20,092 nucleotides of DNA from Bacilli bacterium (GTDB lineage: Bacteria > Bacillota_I > Bacilli_A > RFN20 > CAG-826): assembly GCA_900767605.1 (NCBI GenBank), contig CAAFZT010000062.1:1-20092 (forward strand). Direction: 5' to 3'. The notes under the pieces were generated by a model. The model saw only the letters and a program-made list of their open reading frames with translations. It was not told the DNA's origin and made no database searches. The first letter of the stretch is position 1. Each line of letters starts with the position of its first letter. The position numbers and the translations under genes are program-made. Shown here one piece after another: positions 14,592-20,092 of the stretch.

Positions 14592-15554
14592 ATGATTCAC
14601 AAAATCGGTGTTCTCACCTCTGGCGGCGATGCCCCAGGTATGAACTGCGCCATCCGTGCGGTTGTTCGCGCGGGACTCCGTTATGGCTTAGAGGTCTACG
14701 GCATCATGGACGGATACAAGGGTCTCGTGGAAAATGACATCCACTTGATGGACCGCCACTCCGTCTCTGATATCGTCAACCGTGGTGGAACGATTTTGGG
14801 AACCGCCCGTTTAAGGGAATTCAAAGAAGAAAGCGTCCGTCAAATCGCGGTTAATAACCTTCGCGAGCGCGGCATCGATGCTTTGATCGTCATTGGCGGC
14901 GACGGCTCCTACATGGGCGCTAAAAAATTAACCGAAATGGGCATCAACTGTGTTGGGCTGCCAGGAACCATCGATAACGATATCGCTTCGACGGATTACA
15001 CGATTGGTTTCGATACTTGCTTAAATACAATCATTGACTGCGTCGATAAAATCCGTGATACGACCACTTCTCACCAACGCTGCGCCGTGATTGAGGTCAT
15101 GGGCAACCATTGTGGCGACCTCGCCTTGTTCAGCGGACTTGCCGAAGGGGCGGAAATGATTATCACCCCTGACCACCCGATTCCCGAAGACGAAGTCATG
15201 GCTTCTCTTAAAAAGCTTTACGCCGAAAAAAGAAAACGCGCTATCGTCGTTGTATCGGAAAAAATTTATCCGGATATCCACGCCTTTGCCGATCGCATCA
15301 GCAAAGAAACCGGCTTCGAAGCCAAAGCGGAAGTCCTTGGACGCGTTCAACGCGGCGGATCCCCCAGTGCTTTTGACCGTGTGTTGGCCGCTCGCTTCGG
15401 TGCTTACGCCGTGGATTGCCTTTTGGAAGGAAAGGGCGGAATCTGCGTCGGACTCGTCAATAATAAAATCGTCCAATACGATATTTACGAAGCCCTTCAA
15501 TTACCGCGCGACAAGCATCCATCCATGCTTCGCTTGATCGACATTCTCAAATAA
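14592..15554 (+). CDS. pfkA: ATP-dependent 6-phosphofructokinase
   Basis: Phosphorylates fructose 6-phosphate with ATP, the committed glycolytic step; a cytosolic tetramer in its family. The protein is 320 residues, the standard bacterial PfkA length. GVLTSGGDAPGMN (ATP/phosphate loop), GGDGSYMGA (Mg-ATP site), PGTIDNDI with catalytic D128, TSHQRCAVIEVMG (substrate Arg and Met-Gly), VSEKI and LGRVQRGGSPSAFDR are all present. GGDGS points to ATP rather than pyrophosphate as donor. GTAR-L-REF replaces the usual effector-site pattern TSARFPEF, so allosteric behaviour may differ. The Shine-Dalgarno GAGGT (14581-14585) is 6 nt before the ATG. It is followed by pyk after a 55-nt gap with a hairpin, the pfk-pyk pairing common in Bacilli. 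Confidence 0.97.
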   Translation: MIHKIGVLTSGGDAPGMNCAIRAVVRAGLRYGLEVYGIMDGYKGLVENDIHLMDRHSVSDIVNRGGTILGTARLREFKEESVRQIAVNNLRERGIDALIVIGGDGSYMGAKKLTEMGINCVGLPGTIDNDIASTDYTIGFDTCLNTIIDCVDKIRDTTTSHQRCAVIEVMGNHCGDLALFSGLAEGAEMIITPDHPIPEDEVMASLKKLYAEKRKRAIVVVSEKIYPDIHAFADRISKETGFEAKAEVLGRVQRGGSPSAFDRVLAARFGAYAVDCLLEGKGGICVGLVNNKIVQYDIYEALQLPRDKHPSMLRLIDILK

Positions 15555-15562
15555 GACAACCC

Positions 15563-15583
15563 AGGGCGCTTCAAGCGCCTTTT
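15563..15583 (+). terminator. Hairpin with short T-run between pfkA and pyk (partial terminator or processing site)
   Basis: GGCGC (15565-15569), loop TTCAA, GCGCC (15575-15579), extended by G-T and A-T pairs, then TTTT (15580-15583). The stem is short and no clear promoter is seen for pyk (Shine-Dalgarno at 15597-15601). It therefore more likely tunes read-through, or marks a processing site, than fully separates the genes. Confidence 0.55.
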
Positions 15584-15609
15584 CCTAGGGCATAACGGAG
15601 GCTCTATTT

Positions 15610-17067
15610 ATGCTGCATAACATTGAAAAGAAAACGAAAATTATCGCTACAATCGGTCCGGCTACCGATAACCCCAAATCCATCCTTGAACTCTATAAGG
15701 CTGGCATGAACGTAATGAGAATCAATTTTTCTCACGGCGATTATGCGGAGCAACTCAATAAAATCGTCATTGCCCGCGATTATGAAAAACAAGGCATTTA
15801 TATCCCAGTGGCCTTGGATACCAAAGGACCAGAAATCCGCACAGGTTTAATGAAAGACGGCAAGGTGCCCGTTCACGAAGGCCAAATCATGCGCATCAGC
15901 ATGAAAAATCGTTTAGGGGACGCGGACGGATTCTCCGTCACCCACGAAAATCTCATCGATGACGTGACAATTGGCAGCCACATCCTCATCGACGATGGCA
16001 ATTTGGACTTGCTAGTCAAAGAATTAGATCACGACAAAAATGAAATCGTCGTCGAAGCCCAAAACAATCACGTTCTCAAGGATCAAAAAGGCGTGAACTG
16101 CCCCTTCTCTCGTCTCTCCATGCCGTATATTTCGCCCAAGGACGAAGCCGACTTAAAGTTTGGATGCGAACATCATGTGGACGCCATCTTCGCTTCCTTT
16201 GTCCGTCGTCCCGAAGATATCGTGGACTTGAAGGCGATCCTTAAAAAATACGGGGATCCTGATATTCCTGTCTTTGCCAAGATTGAAAACCCAGAAGGCT
16301 TAGAAAAAGTCGATCAAATCATCGAAGCCGCCGATGGAATCATGGTGGCGCGTGGTGATTTGGGCGTAGAAATTCCTCCTGAAGATGTTCCAGTTGCCCA
16401 GCGCCATATCATTGCCCAATGCAGAAAACGTGGCAAACCCGTTATCACGGCGACTCAAATGCTTGATTCCATGGTCTCTCACCCCCGTCCCACTCGTGCC
16501 GAGGTTTCTGACGTCGCAACCGCTATCGAAGAAGGGACCGATTGTGTCATGCTTTCCGCTGAAAGTGCTTCTGGAGACTATCCGGTTGAAGCCGTTACGA
16601 TGCAAGCTCGCATTGCGGCGAAGATGGAACAATATCTCGATTATGAAAAGCTAGCCAAGGAAGCCTTTGATACCTCGGATAAAACCAATAACGACGCGAT
16701 TTCTAACGCCGTCGCTAATACCGCGTTACTTATTGGAGCTAAGCTGATCGTCAATTTCACCGAAACCGGAAAATCCAGCGCTCGCATTTCGAAATCCCGT
16801 CCTTGCTGCCCCATCATCTCGGTGACCAATCATCGCGCAGCCGCGATGTGTGGAGCATGGCAATGGGGAGTCTACCCCGTTCTTCTTAAAACGGATCGTT
16901 TGCCTGATTTCATCGAAGAAATGGAAGTCATCGCATTGAAGATTGCCCGCGATCTCGGCATCAAAGAAGGAAGCCCCATCCTAATGAGCGGTGGTACTCC
17001 TACTGGCGCTGGAAAAACCAACTTCATGCGCATTCTTACCGTCAATAAGATCCGGGAAATTGAATAA
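15610..17067 (+). CDS. pyk: Pyruvate kinase
   Basis: Transfers phosphate from phosphoenolpyruvate to ADP, giving pyruvate and ATP, the last glycolytic step. It has 485 residues: the catalytic A/B/C domains only, without the extra C-terminal PEP-utiliser-like domain found in B. subtilis Pyk (585 residues). Motifs: KTKIIATIGPAT, GMNVMRINFSHG, ALDTKGPEIRTG, FAKIENPEG with catalytic K224, MVARGDLGVEIP, the signature ITATQMLDSM followed by PRPTRAEVSDVA, and SAESASGDYP. The C domain ends with LMSGGTPTGAGKTNFMRI. GGAGG (15597-15601) lies 8 nt before the ATG. A strong terminator follows at 17101-17128. Carbon flow runs PfkA, then enolase (encoded nearby on the other strand), then Pyk, and through AckA to acetate and ATP. 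Confidence 0.97.
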   Translation: MLHNIEKKTKIIATIGPATDNPKSILELYKAGMNVMRINFSHGDYAEQLNKIVIARDYEKQGIYIPVALDTKGPEIRTGLMKDGKVPVHEGQIMRISMKNRLGDADGFSVTHENLIDDVTIGSHILIDDGNLDLLVKELDHDKNEIVVEAQNNHVLKDQKGVNCPFSRLSMPYISPKDEADLKFGCEHHVDAIFASFVRRPEDIVDLKAILKKYGDPDIPVFAKIENPEGLEKVDQIIEAADGIMVARGDLGVEIPPEDVPVAQRHIIAQCRKRGKPVITATQMLDSMVSHPRPTRAEVSDVATAIEEGTDCVMLSAESASGDYPVEAVTMQARIAAKMEQYLDYEKLAKEAFDTSDKTNNDAISNAVANTALLIGAKLIVNFTETGKSSARISKSRPCCPIISVTNHRAAAMCGAWQWGVYPVLLKTDRLPDFIEEMEVIALKIARDLGIKEGSPILMSGGTPTGAGKTNFMRILTVNKIREIE

Positions 17068-17085
17068 AAGCCATCTTTCGATGGC
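17066..17085 (-). terminator. Second hairpin for minus-strand transcripts
   Basis: Read on the minus strand: GCCATC (17085-17080), loop GAAA, GATGGC (17075-17070), then TTTTATT. It would be a back-up terminator for the PAP2 transcript, about 20 bp beyond the main one. On the plus strand it is followed by A-rich DNA and would not terminate. Confidence 0.5.
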
Positions 17086-17100
17086 AAAATCCATTTAACG

Positions 17101-17128
17101 AAAAGCAACGTCAAATCGTTGCTTTTTT
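17101..17128. terminator. Bidirectional terminator shared by pyk and the PAP2 gene
   Basis: AAAAGCAACG (17101-17110), loop TCAAAT, CGTTGCTTTT (17117-17126) with T6 at 17123-17128: a perfect 10-bp stem including the A/T flanks. It ends pyk on the plus strand, and with TTTT on the other side it also serves the convergent PAP2 gene. The PAP2 stop codon (17111-17113) lies in the loop and its last codons form one arm. Confidence 0.88.
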
Positions 17129-18082
17129 ATTCATGACTTTTTCTAAGAAAGGTAGGAAATAAGTGGAAATCATATCGAAACCAAGGGATCCAAGAAGGAA
17201 TCCGAAGGTGACATCGCTTAAATTGTGCGCGCCACGGACGATGCGGCTTAACGCCACACAAACGCCCAAAACGTAGAAAGCAATTCGAACGTAGATTTCT
17301 TTCCCCTTTAATTTCGGAACGAAGGAAGAAATCATGCAGATGGACATGGCTCCAATGAAATTCATCGTATGGCCGCTAGGAAAACTATAGAATTCTTCTT
17401 TTCCCCATTTGGAGATCCCTAAGCTTGCCATGGCATTATTCACCGTTGCTTCTCCAAGAGTCGCGGGGGAATAGGAGGAGAAACTCCACCAACCATTGAT
17501 GTTCCAAACGGGTTTCCAATAACTTCCCGCCGCTTCTTCTCCAAACAAAGCAACAAGAGTCCGATACCGAGGGCGAAGCCAAAGCACTTTCAGCCCTTGC
17601 ATCGTCACCAATAACGACGCATACAAAGCAAGGACGAAAAGACCAAAAACAAAGGCATCCTTGGCAGATTCTTTGGGAACTAGCCAAGCCCAGGGAGCGC
17701 CTAATCCCAAGAAAGCCAATCCATAAATCAATTTAAAATAAGCAGGGAACGCATTTTCGCCAACGCGGCAGGTCACGCGGTTAAGAAGCTTTAGAAAATG
17801 GCTTCCTCCATAATAGGAGACAAATAAGGTAACCATTCCAATTCCAATCGTTAAAAAAACGTCCGCGACCTTATTTTTGAAGTGAGGATGGAAACGAAAT
17901 ATCAAAGCACAGGCGAAAATTAAAATGAGATAGGCAGGGATTTCAGCGCTCATTTCTCCAATTTGGCCAAACAAATTGGTCGGGGCATATAATCCTTGGG
18001 TAATGGGAAGATCCAAAAATAGGCTTATCACAAGAAAAATGCCAAGAAGAGAGTAAATGCAAATGCGTTCGTATTTTTTCAT
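17111..18082 (-). CDS. PAP2-family membrane phosphatase
   Basis: An integral membrane protein of 323 residues with several hydrophobic helices (about 8-26, 50-64, 73-90, 115-135, 143-162, 240-255, 266-280, 292-312). The PAP2 triad is complete in C2 and C3: PSGH at 235-238 (catalytic H238), and S279-R280, five residues, H286, three residues, D290. C1 is K165 with R172, but its usual RP reads RY. Such enzymes dephosphorylate lipid phosphates, for example undecaprenyl pyrophosphate or phosphatidylglycerophosphate; the substrate here is not evident. The start at 18082 (MKKYERI) is preferred over an ATG at 18109, because TACAAT lies between them and the nine extra residues look non-coding. Neither start has a good Shine-Dalgarno. 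It lies downstream of eno on the same strand but beyond the eno terminator. Confidence 0.85.
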   Translation of the reverse strand: MKKYERICIYSLLGIFLVISLFLDLPITQGLYAPTNLFGQIGEMSAEIPAYLILIFACALIFRFHPHFKNKVADVFLTIGIGMVTLFVSYYGGSHFLKLLNRVTCRVGENAFPAYFKLIYGLAFLGLGAPWAWLVPKESAKDAFVFGLFVLALYASLLVTMQGLKVLWLRPRYRTLVALFGEEAAGSYWKPVWNINGWWSFSSYSPATLGEATVNNAMASLGISKWGKEEFYSFPSGHTMNFIGAMSICMISSFVPKLKGKEIYVRIAFYVLGVCVALSRIVRGAHNLSDVTFGFLLGSLGFDMISTYFLPFLEKVMNKKATI

Positions 18083-18088
18083 TGGCCT

Positions 18089-18094
18089 ATTGTA
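18089..18094 (-). promoter_or_regulatory. Candidate -10 of the PAP2 gene, possibly leaderless
   Basis: TACAAT on the minus strand ends 6 nt before the ATG at 18082, so transcription would start at or next to the start codon. The -35 (TTTTCC region) is poor. The eno terminator just upstream implies that a separate promoter is needed. Confidence 0.4.
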
Positions 18095-18112
18095 ACGCAA
18101 ACTCCCCAAATG

Positions 18113-18136
18113 GAAAAGCGCCCCCGAAGGAGCGCT
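18113..18136 (-). terminator. Rho-independent terminator of eno
   Basis: Read on the minus strand: AGCGCTCC (18136-18129), tetraloop TTCG, GGGGCGCT (18124-18117), then TTT. An 8-bp stem with one G-U pair and the very stable UUCG loop, 23 nt after the eno stop codon. Confidence 0.87.
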
Positions 18137-18158
18137 CCATTCTGCTTAAGAAAGAGAA

Positions 18159-19472
18159 TTACTTATTGAAGCGGAAGGCTTTGATGCCGGGATAAACAGC
18201 ATTTTCGCCAAGTTCTTCTTCAATGCGGAGAAGTTGGTTGTATTTGGCAACACGTTCCGTGCGGTTCGGGGCACCGGTCTTGATTTGGCCCGCGTTAAGA
18301 GCAACGACGAGGTCCGCAATCGTGGTGTCTTCGGTTTCGCCAGAGCGGTGGGAAACAACCGCGGTCCAGCCGGCGTTCTTCGCCATCTTGATGGCGTTGA
18401 TCGTTTCGGTGAGGGTGCCGATTTGGTTGAGTTTGATCAAAACAGAGTTGGCAACGTCCTTTTCAATGCCTTCCTTGATGATCTTGGTGTTAGTGACAAA
18501 GAGGTCATCACCGATGAGTTGGATCTTCTTGCCAAGCTTATCGTGGAGCTTCTTCCAGCCTTCCCAGTCGCCTTCGGCCATACCATCTTCAAGAGAGATG
18601 AGCGGGAATTCGTTGGCGAGTTTGGCCCAGTGACGGATCAATTGATCGGAAGTATAGGTCTTGCCGGATTTCGGTTGATGATAGATGACTTGTCCATCTT
18701 CGCTCTTTTCGCCCTTGGCCCATTCGGAGGCAGCGGCGTCCATGGCGAGCATGAAGTCTTTGCCAGGAACATAGCCGGCTTTTTCAATGCCTTCCATGAT
18801 GAGGGTGAGGACTTCTTCATCGGAACCATGTTTGGTGTTCGGAGCAAATCCGCCTTCATCACCAGCACCGGTGGAAAGTCCGCGTTCCTTGAGGATTTTC
18901 TGCAAAGCGTGGAAGACTTCGGTGCACCAACGAAGCGCTTCGCTCCAAGTGGAAGCGCCAACCGGCATGATTAAGAATTCTTGGGAATCGATGTTGTCGT
19001 CCGCGTGAGCACCGCCGTTCATGATGTTCATCATCGGAACGGGGAGGGTGTTGGCGCTGGTTCCGCCAATGAAGCGATAAAGCGGTTCATGGAGGGAAAT
19101 AGCGGCAGCGTGGGCGGCAGCAAGCGAAACGGCAAGAATCGCATTCGCGCCGAGTTTGGATTTATTTTCGGTGCCGTCGAGTTTGATCATCGTCTCATCG
19201 ACGAGGAAGGTGTTGCGAGCATCGAGGCCAATTAAAGCCGGGGCAATGATTTCGTTGATGTTCTTAACAGCGGTCAAAACGCCTTTTCCGCCATAAACGG
19301 ATTTGTCGCCATCGCGAAGTTCGAGGGCTTCACGGGTGCCGGTAGAGGCGCCAGAAGGCGAAGCGCTGCGGCCAACAGTGCCATCGGCAAGGGTCACTTC
19401 CGCTTCAACGGTTGGATTGCCGCGGGAATCGATGATCTGGCGGCCATAGACTTTGACAATTTTGGTGTCCAT
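18159..19472 (-). CDS. eno: Enolase (phosphopyruvate hydratase)
   Basis: Converts 2-phosphoglycerate to phosphoenolpyruvate; cytosolic, and in Bacilli also part of the RNA degradosome. It is 437 residues, the normal length. Conserved features: DSRGNPTVEAEV, GASTGTREALELRDGD (mobile loop with Ser), NGGAHADDNIDSQEF (H156), GDEGGFAP (E206), metal ligands D245, E295 (SLEDGMAE) and D322 (GDDLFVTN), LIKLNQIGTLTET with K347, SHRSGETED (H375, R376, S377) and K398. No active residue is missing. The Shine-Dalgarno AAGGAG (19487-19492) is clear but 14 nt from the ATG, longer than the usual 5-9. The ATG is nevertheless the only sensible start given the conserved N-terminus. It is not adjacent here to gapA, pgk, tpiA or pgm, with which eno is often grouped. 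Confidence 0.97.
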   Translation of the reverse strand: MDTKIVKVYGRQIIDSRGNPTVEAEVTLADGTVGRSASPSGASTGTREALELRDGDKSVYGGKGVLTAVKNINEIIAPALIGLDARNTFLVDETMIKLDGTENKSKLGANAILAVSLAAAHAAAISLHEPLYRFIGGTSANTLPVPMMNIMNGGAHADDNIDSQEFLIMPVGASTWSEALRWCTEVFHALQKILKERGLSTGAGDEGGFAPNTKHGSDEEVLTLIMEGIEKAGYVPGKDFMLAMDAAASEWAKGEKSEDGQVIYHQPKSGKTYTSDQLIRHWAKLANEFPLISLEDGMAEGDWEGWKKLHDKLGKKIQLIGDDLFVTNTKIIKEGIEKDVANSVLIKLNQIGTLTETINAIKMAKNAGWTAVVSHRSGETEDTTIADLVVALNAGQIKTGAPNRTERVAKYNQLLRIEEELGENAVYPGIKAFRFNK

Positions 19473-19496
19473 GTTTTTTGAATTTTCTCCTTTAAA

Positions 19497-19518
19497 CGAT
19501 TGTTCGTTTCTACAATCG
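19497..19518 (-). promoter_or_regulatory. 5' leader hairpin of eno mRNA (or operator)
   Basis: CGATTGT (19518-19512 on the minus strand), an 8-nt loop, ACAATCG (19503-19497): a perfect 7-bp stem. It begins about 4 nt after the expected transcription start and ends about 4 nt before the AAGGAG. The placement matches the pfkA leader hairpin. As DNA it could instead be a protein-binding inverted repeat. Confidence 0.45.
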
Positions 19519-19528
19519 GACGTGAATT

Positions 19529-19557
19529 ATTATAGGCTTCTACGCGCCTACGCGCAA
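19529..19557 (-). promoter_or_regulatory. Promoter of eno
   Basis: On the minus strand TTGCGC (19557-19552), 17-nt spacer, perfect TATAAT (19534-19529). Expected start near 19522, giving a leader of about 50 nt. Confidence 0.65.
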
Positions 19558-19634
19558 AGAATACCGATATACGGGAAGGAATTTAGCTTCAAAGCACCAT
19601 TATCCAATAAAAAGATGCGCTTTATCGCAATTTT

Positions 19635-19643
19635 TGACATAAT
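19635..19643 (+). promoter_or_regulatory. Extended -10 promoter of the small membrane protein gene
   Basis: TGACATAAT: TGn followed by CATAAT (5 of 6 to TATAAT). No clear -35. Transcription would start near 19650, just before the AAAGGAG Shine-Dalgarno at 19654-19660. Confidence 0.5.
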
Positions 19644-19667
19644 GATAAACAACAAAGGAGCCCATGT

Positions 19668-20033
19668 ATGAAAAAAGCAACGTTTATTGTTTCTCTTATT
19701 GAAGGAATCCTAAACATCGGGGCTGCGATTGTCGCCGTCATTTATGGATTCGTCTTCATCGTCATTCATGGTATTGGCGAGGGAATTGGAAATGCTGCCG
19801 GTGGAGTAGGGGTAACCACATCTCCCGAAGCCATGATTTTAGGCTATTGCTTAATCGTGGCAGGCGGCCTACTAATCCTTGGAGCGATTTTTAGTTTCAT
19901 TATTGCTGGAATTTGTAAAAAATCTCCTGCCAAAAAAAGTTCCCTAAGAACCTTGGGAATCCTTAACATCCTATGTTTAACCCCGGTTTCCGGCATTATG
20001 AGCATTGCTTGCGCTGCAAAGGAATTGCAATAG
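19668..20033 (+). CDS. Small membrane protein of unknown function
   Basis: 121 residues, family not recognised. There are about three to four hydrophobic segments: roughly 6-34 (probably one long or two short helices), 56-84 and 93-115. Between them is a Gly-rich loop (GEGIGNAAGGVGV, about 37-49) and a basic stretch (CKKSPAKKSS, about 83-92) likely facing the cytosol. The architecture resembles small uncharacterised Firmicutes membrane proteins of about 120 residues. AAAGGAG (19654-19660) lies 7 nt before this ATG. Another ATG at 19664 is in a different frame and meets TGA after two codons. It diverges from eno across a 195-bp gap that holds both promoters. No terminator is visible in the remaining 59 bp. 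Confidence 0.8.
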   Translation: MKKATFIVSLIEGILNIGAAIVAVIYGFVFIVIHGIGEGIGNAAGGVGVTTSPEAMILGYCLIVAGGLLILGAIFSFIIAGICKKSPAKKSSLRTLGILNILCLTPVSGIMSIACAAKELQ

Positions 20034-20092
20034 TGGGAGTGCGGACATTTTATTGGACCGTCTTTTCGTATTCTAGCAAATATTCCTTTGAA

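Noticed and set aside
15021..15500. 159-codon minus-strand frame opposite pfkA
   Set aside because: An antisense shadow of pfkA, with no start signal or recognisable family.
18083..18109. Upstream ATG giving nine extra residues on the PAP2 protein
   Set aside because: The extra codons cover the best -10 element, have no Shine-Dalgarno, and precede a normal MKKYERI start.
18223..18974. Long plus-strand open frames (up to 246 codons) opposite eno
   Set aside because: They are antisense shadows of a highly conserved, codon-biased gene, without ribosome sites or recognisable domains.

Overview
The window looks like a chromosomal segment of a low-to-moderate GC Firmicute in the Bacilli, perhaps a Mollicutes- or Erysipelotrichia-like lineage. 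This rests on the DnaB/DnaI helicase-loading pair, a DnaE-type second replicative polymerase, a PolA with a dead proofreading domain, and a gene set that in Bacillus subtilis lies in one neighbourhood (from memory: ackA, nrnA, dnaE, pfkA, pyk, polA, mutM, coaE, dnaB, dnaI). TGA ends polA, dnaB and the PAP2 gene, so the genetic code is 11, not the mycoplasma code 4. Species cannot be named from the sequence alone.

Layout. 1-1893: 3' part of acetate kinase (ackA), overlapped by nrnA (DHH nanoRNase/pAp phosphatase) and closed by a strong terminator. 1940-4213: a lipoprotein metalloprotease of family M13. 4214-5020: an 800-bp, partly very AT-rich stretch with no convincing intact gene. It holds AT-rich hairpins, what looks like a decayed minus-strand membrane-protein gene, and the dnaE control region (a 19-bp perfect palindrome beside an extended -10 promoter). 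5021-12101: a tight plus-strand DNA replication/repair operon, dnaE, polA, and a fused mutM-coaE gene (formamidopyrimidine-DNA glycosylase joined to dephospho-CoA kinase). 12098-14319, minus strand: dnaB-dnaI, with a 4-nt ATGA overlap. 14320-14591: a divergent control region with a cluster of DnaA-box-like 9-mers, a 12-bp cre-like palindrome, and the pfkA promoter and leader hairpin. 14592-17067: pfkA and pyk. 17101-17128: a shared bidirectional terminator. 17111-19472, minus strand: eno, then a PAP2-family membrane phosphatase. 19668-20033: a small unknown membrane protein.

Function. Two themes alternate: chromosome replication/repair (DnaE, PolA, Fpg, DnaB, DnaI) and lower glycolysis to acetate (PfkA, Eno, Pyk, AckA). 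They meet in the 14320-14591 region, where putative DnaA sites face the helicase-loader operon and a putative CcpA-type site faces pfkA-pyk.

Most unusual points: (1) the in-frame MutM-CoaE fusion with almost no linker; (2) DnaI has Arg in place of the Walker A Lys; (3) the DnaA-box cluster between dnaB and pfkA; (4) three genes (dnaE, the M13 protease, PAP2) whose best -10 element sits 6-9 nt before the start codon with no Shine-Dalgarno, suggesting leaderless mRNAs; (5) a gene remnant and a palindromic operator in front of dnaE. No CRISPR array, insertion sequence, phage gene, tRNA or rRNA was seen.
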